From JAKLIX01 sp964605655 (GTDB lineage: Bacteria > Bacteroidota > Bacteroidia > Bacteroidales > CAIXZF01): 64,000 nt of DNA. The translations under genes and the position numbers were made by a program. This document shows, piece by piece, positions 1 through 6,628 of this stretch (positions within the stretch are counted from its first letter, which is position 1; every line of letters starts with the position of its first letter). The stretch is from NCBI GenBank assembly GCA_964605655.1, contig CAZSDK010000018.1, forward strand, positions 1 through 64,000. The letters are read 5' to 3'. Below the pieces are notes generated by a model. The model saw only the letters and a list, made by a program, of their open reading frames with translations. It searched no databases and was not told the DNA's origin.

Positions 1-52
1 AGTGGCGCTGTTTTGTCCGGAATAGGTGGCGCTGTTTGCGCCGGAATATTCA
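1..52. mobile_element. Probable end of an IS21-type insertion sequence (rest lies left of window)
   Basis: Two tandem 24-bp units begin at 1 and 25. Each has the form GTGGCGCTGTTTnnnCCGGAATA with three variable bases. Short repeated units at the tips are characteristic of IS21-family ends, and on the minus strand the unit starts TATTCCGG. If the element begins with TG, as IS21 relatives usually do, its tip is at 52. No transposase is visible because the element would extend beyond the window. The family assignment is from memory of such ends. Confidence 0.45.
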
Positions 53-355
53 CCTTTGAAAACGGCTGAAAGTGCCTTTACGCGGAAAATCAATCCCGTT
101 CCAGTCTTTTTTCAGGACATAGACATATAACACCCTGAGTGCACCGATCATCTGGTTAATCAGGGAGTTGCTCAATCCCCTCACAACGATGCATTGATGA
201 AGAAAATCATTGACCTGCTTTACTGACAAATGGTCGGGTGATGTTTGATAATGTTTTGCCAGCGATGTGAGGCAGCTCAGATAGGTCTTAATGGTTCGCG
301 GGCTGTAGTTCCTTTGTTGCATTACCTGCAACATTTGATTGCGTAATGTGCTCAT
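50..355 (-). pseudogene. Tyrosine recombinase, N-terminal fragment (truncated and probably frameshifted)
   Basis: The 101-residue product is only the SAM-like core-binding domain of a phage-integrase/tyrosine recombinase (motif YSPRTIKTYLSCL near residue 17, helical to about residue 85). The catalytic domain with the R-H-R-Y residues is missing. The stop codon overlaps the presumed IS tip at 50-52. From about residue 92 the reading frame stops looking like this family. The next frame over the same bases reads RVKALSAVFKGE, resembling the usual linker after the core-binding domain, so a frameshift probably came in addition to the insertion. Relatives in Bacteroidetes are single recombinases of mobile elements. 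The function is presumably lost. A perfect inverted repeat lies immediately upstream of the start codon. Confidence 0.7.
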
Positions 356-356
356 G

Positions 357-385
357 GCAATATGTTTTAGGGTTTAACATATTGC
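357..385. promoter_or_regulatory. 10-9-10 inverted repeat abutting the recombinase start
   Basis: GCAATATGTT (357-366) and AACATATTGC (376-385) are perfect inverted repeats around a 9-base spacer, one base upstream of the recombinase ATG (353-355). Two inverted arms around a 6-9 base spacer is the usual form of a tyrosine-recombinase core site. It could equally be an operator for the recombinase gene. Confidence 0.5.
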
Positions 386-432
386 ATTTACGCTGTAGGA
401 AAAGAAAATGCGTGGTCGGTTGGCTTCAGGCT

Positions 433-447
433 ACCGCCAGTGGCGGT
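433..447. repeat. Short palindrome next to the attC-like site
   Basis: ACCGCCA and TGGCGGT flank a central G, giving a perfect 7-bp palindrome just outside the attC-like hairpin. Its role is unknown. Confidence 0.5.
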
Positions 448-450
448 TTA

Positions 451-584
451 GTTCAACGGTTGGCAGCTACCCGAAGGTGGCGATTTCGGAGCACTTCACT
501 GTCAACCAAGCAGATACTTTGATAGAAGCACAAAGCTTGATTTAGCCACTGAACCGCCACTTTTGGGTAGGTGCTGTTATATGC
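451..584 (-). other. attC-like imperfect hairpin behind the kelch gene
   Basis: Read on the minus strand, the site begins GCATATAAC (584-576), 9 bases after the kelch stop codon, and ends GTTGAAC (457-451), which fits the attC core GTTRRRY. Between these, GCACCTACCC pairs with GGGTAGCTGC with one mismatch. GTGGCG pairs perfectly with CGCCAC, separated from the first stem by a 4x4 internal loop. Weaker pairing continues inward. Length (134 bp), bulged stems, terminal GTT cores and the position directly downstream of a gene match the integron attC layout. The outer core GTTATATGC fits GTTRRRY only partly, and no integron integrase is visible in the window. Confidence 0.45.
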
Positions 585-592
585 AGCCAATA

Positions 593-1807
593 TTATCTTT
601 TAATTATTAGTTTTTGATTAAGTGTCCAGCTATTGCTTTTTATTTCAACAAAATAAACTCCATCAGTAAGATTATCAATATTGATTTGTTGGTTGCAGTT
701 AATAAGCATTTCTTTTCTAATTAAACTTCCAGTCACATTGTAAATATTAATGGTAAAATTTGAATTATTTACATTATCTATATTGAGAAAAAAATATTCA
801 GAAGCTGGATTGGGATAAATCGAAATCGAATTATTGACCTCAACATTATTAACACTTAAAACTATAGAAGAGTACTCCCAAAATGTCTGACTAAAAACAA
901 AATTATTTAGATTATCTAAATAAGCTCCAGTACCAATATATCCCTTTGTTCCGATTGAAAAACCTGTAGCTCTAGTTATTTCTCCTCCGCCATAATCAGC
1001 TAATTGAGTCCAGTTGTCAGTTAAGGGATTATACTTCCAAAAATCACTTTTTGCGCCTCCATTTCCGGTTGTGTCACCAGTGCCAACATATCCAAGTGAA
1101 TCAATTGCAAATGATGCAGCATAGCCCCTTGCACTTCCTGGAAAATTAGCAATTTGTGTCCATGAATTATTACTCGGGTCAAATTCATAAAAATCTACAT
1201 GATGATTGCCATTACTGTCTTCCCCAAGTCCAACGTAACCCTTATTTCCTATAGAAAAACTAGTTGCATAAGTTCTATTTCCACCTGGGAAATTGGGCAG
1301 TTGTGTCCAAGTATCTGTTGATGGATCATATTCATAAAAATCAGAATAAACAGCTCCTCCACCTCCTAAACCCATATAACCCTTGTTTCCTATTGAAAAA
1401 CCTGTGGCACCTAATCTGATAGCTCCCGGGAAATTAGCTTTTTGTGTCCAAGTATTACTTGATGGATTATATTCCCAAAAATCGTTCATTTCTGTTAAAC
1501 CAGATCCCGTTCCCAGGTATCCTTTTGTACCAATTGAAAATCCAGCTGCATGTTGTCGAACGCCTCCTCCAAAAGGGGCCTTAACTGTCCATGTATTTGT
1601 GCTTGGGTCATATTCCCAAAAATCTTGAGTTTCAGATGAAAGACTGATCGCACCTGTTCCGATATAACCTTTATTTCCGATTGAAAAACTTACTGCATCT
1701 GATCTACCGACACCACTAAAATTAGCTTTCTGTATCCAGCCGTTTTGACCCAAACTATACAATGTAAATAATAAAAAGAAGTTCATAACAAATAATAACA
1801 TTTTCAT
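593..1807 (-). CDS. Secreted kelch-type beta-propeller protein with T9SS sorting domain
   Basis: The 404-residue protein has a signal peptide (about residues 1-20, ending near SLGQ). Six kelch-like repeats of about 48 residues follow, each with GFSIGNKGYxGxG followed by DFWEYDPSTNTWT, which suggests a six-bladed propeller. A T9SS C-terminal domain spans about residues 328-404 (IYPNPASEYF ... LIIKR). It should be exported by the Por system and either attached to the surface or released. No enzymatic motif is visible, and kelch propellers usually bind ligands or partners. The gene is clearly more A+T-rich than the core genes further right. It is followed after 9 bases by an attC-like hairpin, so it may be a mobile cassette gene. 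Confidence 0.85.
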   Translation of the reverse strand: MKMLLFVMNFFLLFTLYSLGQNGWIQKANFSGVGRSDAVSFSIGNKGYIGTGAISLSSETQDFWEYDPSTNTWTVKAPFGGGVRQHAAGFSIGTKGYLGTGSGLTEMNDFWEYNPSSNTWTQKANFPGAIRLGATGFSIGNKGYMGLGGGGAVYSDFYEYDPSTDTWTQLPNFPGGNRTYATSFSIGNKGYVGLGEDSNGNHHVDFYEFDPSNNSWTQIANFPGSARGYAASFAIDSLGYVGTGDTTGNGGAKSDFWKYNPLTDNWTQLADYGGGEITRATGFSIGTKGYIGTGAYLDNLNNFVFSQTFWEYSSIVLSVNNVEVNNSISIYPNPASEYFFLNIDNVNNSNFTINIYNVTGSLIRKEMLINCNQQINIDNLTDGVYFVEIKSNSWTLNQKLIIKR

Positions 1808-2151
1808 TTTATTGTTGTCAGAGTTTATCGTGCTGACTCTGCACTTTTAAATATTTATTATTCAAAGTTGTATTATCATTCCTTTTGGTTGCATATAACC
1901 TTAAGGATTTTATCTTTCAGAACCTAAAAAAAGAGAATGTATGTTATGAGCATAAAGATAAAATCTCGTTGGACAGCTTGCCCCGCCTTTGCAGGGGAAC
2001 CACCTGGTAATCAACAAGCAAATATATGGGGATTTTAATGCTCACGCAAGTAATATGGAAGCATTTTTAAACTGAAAATGTCCTTCGACTGGACGACATG
2101 AAGGCCGCTGCGCGGAAGGTATAAGGGAAAGGGAGAAAATTGAGGCCTGCC
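1808..2151. other. Gene-free stretch between kelch and Bro-N genes
   Basis: It contains GCATATAAC at 1891-1899, which is GTTATATGC on the minus strand and matches the core at 576-584. It also contains the first copy of the 245-bp direct repeat and a small inverted repeat (CAGAGT/ACTCTG, about 1820-1842). I see no convincing coding sequence. Confidence 0.6.
1897..2143. repeat. Long direct repeat, copy 1
   Basis: This sequence matches 3071-3317 at close to 90 percent identity by eye, with a constant offset of 1174 bases. It contains the inverted repeat GATTTTATCTTT/AAAGATAAAATC (about 1907-1964), a CCCC...GGGG hairpin near 1981-1997 and a CTTC...GAAG hairpin near 2085-2105. The left homology boundary falls at AACC, next to GCATATAAC. 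Confidence 0.85.
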
Positions 2152-2994
2152 TTATTTTAATTCTTTTCTCTTCCCCTTTGATTCATCTAATTCCTTGGCA
2201 TTCTGACTCGTAACAACTTTCTTTCCGGTCTTATCCTCAATTTCACGCCTTGTGTTTCCCGCAATCGTACCTCCTTGTTTTGCGATCGTCTTATTTTCCT
2301 CAAATGTTTTCGGTTTCTTTTCTTTTGAGATTTCCGTTGTTGTTGCCTCAGCCAGCATATTTAATACCAATTCCAGATTGGTCATATGATCACGGAGATT
2401 CTCCTTTTTGAGGGCTTTAAACTTTTTGTATTGCTTTGTCGATAGGTCACTCCAGGCTTTTGTTATTTCATCCGTTAGAATAGCAAATTCCTGTCCCCTT
2501 TTCACACCTCTATTTTCCCATTCATCTGTCAGCTCCTTTCGGACCTCAATGCTTTTTAACCGTTGATTGATCCATGCCTTACTATATCCTTTTCGTAAGT
2601 ATGTTTCCATAAGCCGGTCGATACCCAATTCCGGATCTTCAATTTCGTCTATTCTCTCTCTCCCAATTTTTGCGAGCCAAAGCTTAAAAGGTTCCACCTT
2701 AGGAGAGGGAATGGATTGAATCAGCCGGAAAAGCTGCTCATTATCAGCAACATCAGTTGTGTAACGTTTACCATCTGATGATAACATTTTCAGTTGACTA
2801 CAATTTGTAGCCAACTCACTACCTTCCGCCTTGAGCCTGGATTTTAAAACACTCCAATATTTCCTGGGGTTGGGACTTTCCGTCAGTACCCCTACCACAT
2901 CAATGATTGAAAAATACCACTTCTCCTGTTCTTCATCCCAAAGCGAACGTATCTGCTTCTTATGAAATAGTTTTATAGCAGTTTCCTTCCTCAT
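2152..2994 (-). CDS. Bro-N domain protein (phage antirepressor / DinD-like)
   Basis: The 280-residue protein begins with a Bro-N type domain (about residues 5-105, with WYFSIIDVVGVLTES). This domain is found in phage and baculovirus antirepressor-like DNA-binding proteins. The C-terminus has AKQGGTIAGNTRREIEDKTG followed by KKVVTSQN, a tail shared with DinD-like and RhuM-like proteins. The middle is rich in charged residues. No catalytic motif is seen. A DNA-binding or regulatory role is inferred from the family, and targets are unknown. The gene sits alone between two near-identical ~245-bp direct repeats, which suggests it moved as a unit or that the repeats mark cassette borders. Confidence 0.75.
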   Translation of the reverse strand: MRKETAIKLFHKKQIRSLWDEEQEKWYFSIIDVVGVLTESPNPRKYWSVLKSRLKAEGSELATNCSQLKMLSSDGKRYTTDVADNEQLFRLIQSIPSPKVEPFKLWLAKIGRERIDEIEDPELGIDRLMETYLRKGYSKAWINQRLKSIEVRKELTDEWENRGVKRGQEFAILTDEITKAWSDLSTKQYKKFKALKKENLRDHMTNLELVLNMLAEATTTEISKEKKPKTFEENKTIAKQGGTIAGNTRREIEDKTGKKVVTSQNAKELDESKGKRKELK

Positions 2995-3070
2995 TTCCTC
3001 TATCTATTTGATCTAATGCTAAATATAATGATAAACTATGATCCGGGTAAATGGCTTTATGCCTGTTATT

Positions 3071-3317
3071 AACCTTTAGGATATTATCTTTCTAAGCCTA
3101 AAAAAAGAAGATATGTGTTATGAGCATAAAGACAAAATCTGGTAGGACAGCTTGCCCCGCCTTTGCAGGGGAACCGCCTGGTAATCAACAAGCAAATATA
3201 TGGGGAATTTAATGCGCAAGCAAGCATTATGGAAGCATTTTTAAACTGAAAATGTCCTTCGATTGGACGACATGAAGGCCGCTACGCGGAAGGTAAAAGG
3301 GAGAAGGTAGAAAATTG
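3071..3317. repeat. Long direct repeat, copy 2
   Basis: It is the partner of 1897-2143. Together the two copies bracket the Bro-N gene. The homology stops at the same AACC point on the left side, after which the flanking sequences differ. Confidence 0.85.
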
Positions 3318-3346
3318 AAGTGAAGTATAAAAGATTGAAGTAGAGG
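3277..3346. repeat. 70-bp direct repeat, copy 1
   Basis: It begins GGCCGCTACGCGGAAGGTAA and ends GAAGTAGAGG. It overlaps the end of the long repeat and recurs at 3434-3503, offset by 157 bases. Confidence 0.8.
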
Positions 3347-3433
3347 TGTATACGTTGGCATTGAGAAATTCTGAATTCTGCACTCTCGACAATCTCGAAC
3401 TTAAACATTCCGGACTCATCATTCCGGATTACC

Positions 3434-3503
3434 GGCCGCTACGCGGAAGGTAAAAGGGAAAAGTGAGAAAAGTGAAGTGAAGTGTAAAAGATTGAAGTAG
3501 AGG
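3434..3503. repeat. 70-bp direct repeat, copy 2
   Basis: It is the second copy of 3277-3346 with a few substitutions. It is purine-rich after the CCGCTACGCGG core, which can itself form a small hairpin. Confidence 0.8.
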
Positions 3504-3581
3504 GATATAGGCTGATAATCCTGAATTTACTTGCCACCTCTACCTTCACTTCTACCTTCAATTTTCCATTTTTTCACTTCT

Positions 3582-3612
3582 AAAAAAAGGCGTCCTTTCG
3601 GGACGCCTTTCT
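3582..3612 (-). terminator. Intrinsic terminator of the thioredoxin-like gene
   Basis: GGCGTCC and GGACGCC form a 7-bp stem with a four-base loop. On the minus strand the stem is followed by a run of T. It lies 40 bases past the stop of the gene ending at 3652. An A-run before and a T-rich tail after make it possibly bidirectional. Confidence 0.85.
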
Positions 3613-3651
3613 TCATAACTTATCAACAAAAAAAACGAAATGCTCGCTGAA

Positions 3652-4470
3652 CTATTTTTCCACGTGAAGTTTGGTGGTCATGATGAGTTCTCCGTTCATC
3701 AGGGCTCTTACGAGATAGGTTCCCATTGAGACCATGGGGATGTTCATCCGGATCTTCTGGGGACCGGCAGCCAGCTCATAGCTGCGGGTTGCCACCTGGC
3801 GGCCCATCATATCAACGATCTGAAGGTCAATGTTCCCGGCTTTCAGCATGTTCATCTCCACATAAAAAACATCACGTGCAGGATTGGGATAAATATTTCC
3901 CGGAATAGCCTGTGCCAACTCCACCACGCTGGAGTTGCAGTTCATGGGAACCAGCACTCCTGAGGGGAAAGCATTTTCCAGCGCGGAAACATTGTTGATC
4001 GGCCAGATATCGGTCTGAAGAAAAGTGCTGTCGGGTCCGATGAGACAGATGGTAGGGAAAGCAGCCGGGTTGTACACACCCTCAATGGCGTTACCTGCTC
4101 CCTGCGTACCACTCCACTGCGGATAGGTGTCGGCAGTATCGCCGCCGGCTCCCTGGATGAAAGTAAAGAGCTGTGCATTCGTGCCATCGCATTCGTTGCC
4201 CAACACGATCACATTGCCCTGGTTGCATCCGTATTTGTGATACAATTCATCGATAAAAGGTGCCGTAGCCTGGCATGGACCGCACCAGTAAGCAAAAAAG
4301 TCAATCACCACATATTTCCCCTGTGAGCAGTACTGATAGAGGTTGTGGTCTACCCCGTGATAATCGGTGGCAGAAAAATCAGGTGCCGTCTGACCAATGG
4401 AAAACGGCAGCTGTGCCTGGGCCATGAAAAATCCGAGGGTGAGTAAAAGGGTAAAAGTAATTTTCTTCAT
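3652..4470 (-). CDS. Secreted thioredoxin-like (TlpA/AhpC-type) protein with T9SS sorting domain
   Basis: The start chosen at 4470 gives a clear signal peptide (MKKITFTLLLTLGFFMAQA). The upstream in-frame extension to 4650 would overlap the promoter of the divergent gene and bury the signal. The mature part has a thioredoxin fold with the redox motif YWCGPC at residues 61-66, preceded by VVIDFFA. A T9SS tail follows from about residue 195 (IYPNPARDVFYV ... TTKLHVEK). It is 272 residues long. It probably does thiol-disulfide exchange outside the outer membrane or on the cell surface; partners are unknown. It stands alone, divergent from the aminotransferase and closed by its own terminator. 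Confidence 0.88.
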   Translation of the reverse strand: MKKITFTLLLTLGFFMAQAQLPFSIGQTAPDFSATDYHGVDHNLYQYCSQGKYVVIDFFAYWCGPCQATAPFIDELYHKYGCNQGNVIVLGNECDGTNAQLFTFIQGAGGDTADTYPQWSGTQGAGNAIEGVYNPAAFPTICLIGPDSTFLQTDIWPINNVSALENAFPSGVLVPMNCNSSVVELAQAIPGNIYPNPARDVFYVEMNMLKAGNIDLQIVDMMGRQVATRSYELAAGPQKIRMNIPMVSMGTYLVRALMNGELIMTTKLHVEK

Positions 4471-4655
4471 AAAGGTTTTGTTTTTATGCTGCAAGTTTAC
4501 AAAAAATCTAAATATCTGCAGAAGTCCCTCCCGGAAACCTGTGTCACTTTTTGATGCCTGCTTTTCAGAAACCAGGAACTGACCCCATTTTTCAGTGAAC
4601 TCCTTAAAAAAATCAGCATTGCATATACAGGCATCTATAAACCGCTCCAATTACT

Positions 4656-4663
4656 TATCTTTG
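4656..4663 (+). promoter_or_regulatory. Bacteroidetes -7 box for the aminotransferase operon
   Basis: TATCTTTG matches TAnnTTTG and lies 22 bases before the ATG at 4686. No clear -33 element was identified. Confidence 0.6.
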
Positions 4664-4685
4664 CATCTGTCCTATTCAATCTTTC

Positions 4686-5843
4686 ATGGAAGCTTTTCCA
4701 GGCAATATTCTTTCAAAACTACCACATACCGGAACCTCCATCTTCGCGGTGATGTCGCAGCTAGCCAACGAACACAAGGCCATCAACCTGTCTCAGGGAT
4801 TTCCTGACTTTGAGGTTTCTCCCAAGCTCATCTCCCTGGTGAATAAATATATGCAGAAGGGGATGAACCAATATGCCCCCATGCAGGGAATATTACCGCT
4901 CCGGCAGGCCATCTCGGAAAAAGTCAAGGAAATATACGGGGTGACCTATGACCCGGTAAGTGAGATCAACATCACTGCCGGGGGGACCCAGGCTTTGTCG
5001 TCGGTGATGGAAGCTTTTGTTAAGGATGATGATGAGGTGATCCTTTTTGAGCCTGCTTATGACTCCTATGCTCCTGTTGTCAAACTCAACAACGGCATCG
5101 TGAAATATGCTTCTCTGAAACTGCCCGATTACCATATCGACTGGAATGAGGTGAGGAAGCTGATCACCGCCCGTACCCGGATGATCATCCTGAATTCACC
5201 GCATAACCCCACCGGGGCGGTGCTGAGCGAGGAAGACATGCGGCAGCTGATCCATCTCACCGACAACACCGAGATCCTTATCCTCAGTGATGAAGTTTAC
5301 GAACATCTGATCTTCGACGGGGTGCGCCACGAGAGTATGGCGTATTACCCTCAGCTGGCCCGCAGGGCTTTTATCGTGGGTTCTTTTGGCAAGACCTTCC
5401 ATGCCACAGGCTGGAAGATGGGGTATGTACTGGCACCGGAAAACCTGATGGCAGAGTTCAGGAAGACCCATCAGTTCATTGTATTCACCTGTAACACCCC
5501 GGTACAGTATGCCTTGGCCGATTTCCTCAAAGACAAGGCGAACTACAGTCACCTGGGCAAATTTTACCAGGAAAAGAGAGATTTCTTCGTGAATCTGATC
5601 AAAGGATCAGGATTTGAGATCATCCCGAGCCATGGCACCTATTTTCAGCTGTTGGGTTATGGAAAACTCTCCGAGATGACGGATGTCGATTACGCTGTGG
5701 AGCTGACCCGTAAACATAAGGTGGCTTCCATTCCGGTATCGGTTTTCTATAATAAAAAAGACGATCACAGGGTTTTACGCTTTTGTTTTGCCAAAAAGGA
5801 GGAGACCCTGGAAAAAGCAGCCAGAATTTTATGCAGGATCTGA
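4686..5843 (+). CDS. PLP-dependent aminotransferase, methionine/glutamine transaminase type (YbdL/KAT-like)
   Basis: The protein is a class I/II fold-type I aminotransferase of 385 residues. It shows LSQGFPDFEVSP near the N-terminus, the substrate-loop motif NSPHNPTGAVLS and the PLP-binding lysine K236 in SFGKTFHATGWKMGY. This subgroup (YbdL, kynurenine and glutamine transaminase K) prefers methionine, glutamine and aromatic amino acids. The next gene starts within its last codons (5831) and encodes an omega-amidase-like enzyme. The pair therefore fits the glutamine transaminase/omega-amidase route, in which the amidase hydrolyses alpha-ketoglutaramate and makes transamination irreversible. 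It may serve methionine salvage. It is cytosolic. Confidence 0.85.
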   Translation: MEAFPGNILSKLPHTGTSIFAVMSQLANEHKAINLSQGFPDFEVSPKLISLVNKYMQKGMNQYAPMQGILPLRQAISEKVKEIYGVTYDPVSEINITAGGTQALSSVMEAFVKDDDEVILFEPAYDSYAPVVKLNNGIVKYASLKLPDYHIDWNEVRKLITARTRMIILNSPHNPTGAVLSEEDMRQLIHLTDNTEILILSDEVYEHLIFDGVRHESMAYYPQLARRAFIVGSFGKTFHATGWKMGYVLAPENLMAEFRKTHQFIVFTCNTPVQYALADFLKDKANYSHLGKFYQEKRDFFVNLIKGSGFEIIPSHGTYFQLLGYGKLSEMTDVDYAVELTRKHKVASIPVSVFYNKKDDHRVLRFCFAKKEETLEKAARILCRI

Positions 5844-6628
5844 CGCTATCTCTGGTTCAGGCAGATCTGGTGTGGGAAGATGTCACACAGAACCTGCTCC
5901 GTTTTGAAGGGTGCCTGGAACCCTTATCGGGGAAACAGGACCTCATCCTTCTGCCCGAGATGTTCAACTCAGGGTTCCTGGTCCATCCCGAGAAGATAGC
6001 CGAGACCATGGGCGGGCCCACCAGCCAGTGGATGAGCCGCAAAGCCCGGGAACTGGACTGCACCATTGCGGGCACACTGATGATTAAGGAAAGCGGGTAT
6101 TATTACAACCGCACCCTGTTCATGCATCCCGACGGGAGCTTCGACAGTTACGACAAAAGGCATCTTTTCCGCATGGGCAACGAACACCTGAAGTTTCAGC
6201 CGGGAAAGAAAAGGAAGATCATCCGTGTCAAAGGCTGGAACATCATGCCCGTCACCTGTTACGACCTTCGTTTTCCCGTATGGATGAAAAACACCTATCG
6301 TGACGGACAGTATGAATATGACCTGCTGGTGGTCCTTGCCAACTGGCCTGAGGTAAGGAATGAGGTGTGGAAAGCGCTGCTCACCGCCAGGGCGCTGGAG
6401 AACCTTTCTTATGTTGCTGCCGTGAACAGGGTTGGAACCGACGGCAACGGGCTGACTTTCTCGGGAGATACCCGTCTTCTGGATTATAAAGGACAGTCGG
6501 TGGCTTCGGTGGAAGAACCCCTGGAGGGCATCATCACCTGTACCCTTTCTTATACTGATCTCGAGAATTTCAGGGAGAAATTTCCCGTAGGCATGGATTG
6601 GGATCCCTTCACCCTCAGAAATCTGTGA
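5831..6628 (+). CDS. Nitrilase-superfamily omega-amidase (YafV/Nit2-like)
   Basis: The start at 5831 (MQDLTLSLVQADLVW) is preferred because the upstream extension lies inside the aminotransferase. It overlaps that gene by 13 bases. The protein has 265 residues, typical of the family. The catalytic triad is visible: E43 (LLPEMFNSGF), K109 (DKRHLFRMGNEH) and C143 (VTCYDLRFP). The family hydrolyses alpha-ketoglutaramate and ketosuccinamate, products of glutamine and asparagine transamination. Direct coupling to the transaminase supports that reading. The stop codon overlaps the next start (TGATG). Confidence 0.85.
   Translation: MQDLTLSLVQADLVWEDVTQNLLRFEGCLEPLSGKQDLILLPEMFNSGFLVHPEKIAETMGGPTSQWMSRKARELDCTIAGTLMIKESGYYYNRTLFMHPDGSFDSYDKRHLFRMGNEHLKFQPGKKRKIIRVKGWNIMPVTCYDLRFPVWMKNTYRDGQYEYDLLVVLANWPEVRNEVWKALLTARALENLSYVAAVNRVGTDGNGLTFSGDTRLLDYKGQSVASVEEPLEGIITCTLSYTDLENFREKFPVGMDWDPFTLRNL

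Larger units (their letters stand above)
3001..3651. other. Repeat-rich gene-free stretch
   Basis: It holds copy 2 of the long direct repeat, two copies of a 70-bp repeat, a dispersed 16-bp motif (3367-3382) and the terminator of the thioredoxin-like gene. No credible gene was found. Confidence 0.7.

Noticed and set aside
1979..1997. CCCC...GGGG stem in the long repeat as a terminator or CRISPR repeat
   Set aside because: It has no T-run on either strand and only two copies 1174 bases apart, so it is neither a terminator nor a CRISPR array.
4471..4650. N-terminal extension of the thioredoxin-like protein (start at 4650)
   Set aside because: It overlaps the divergent promoter region and places the obvious signal peptide internally. 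The start at 4470 is far better.
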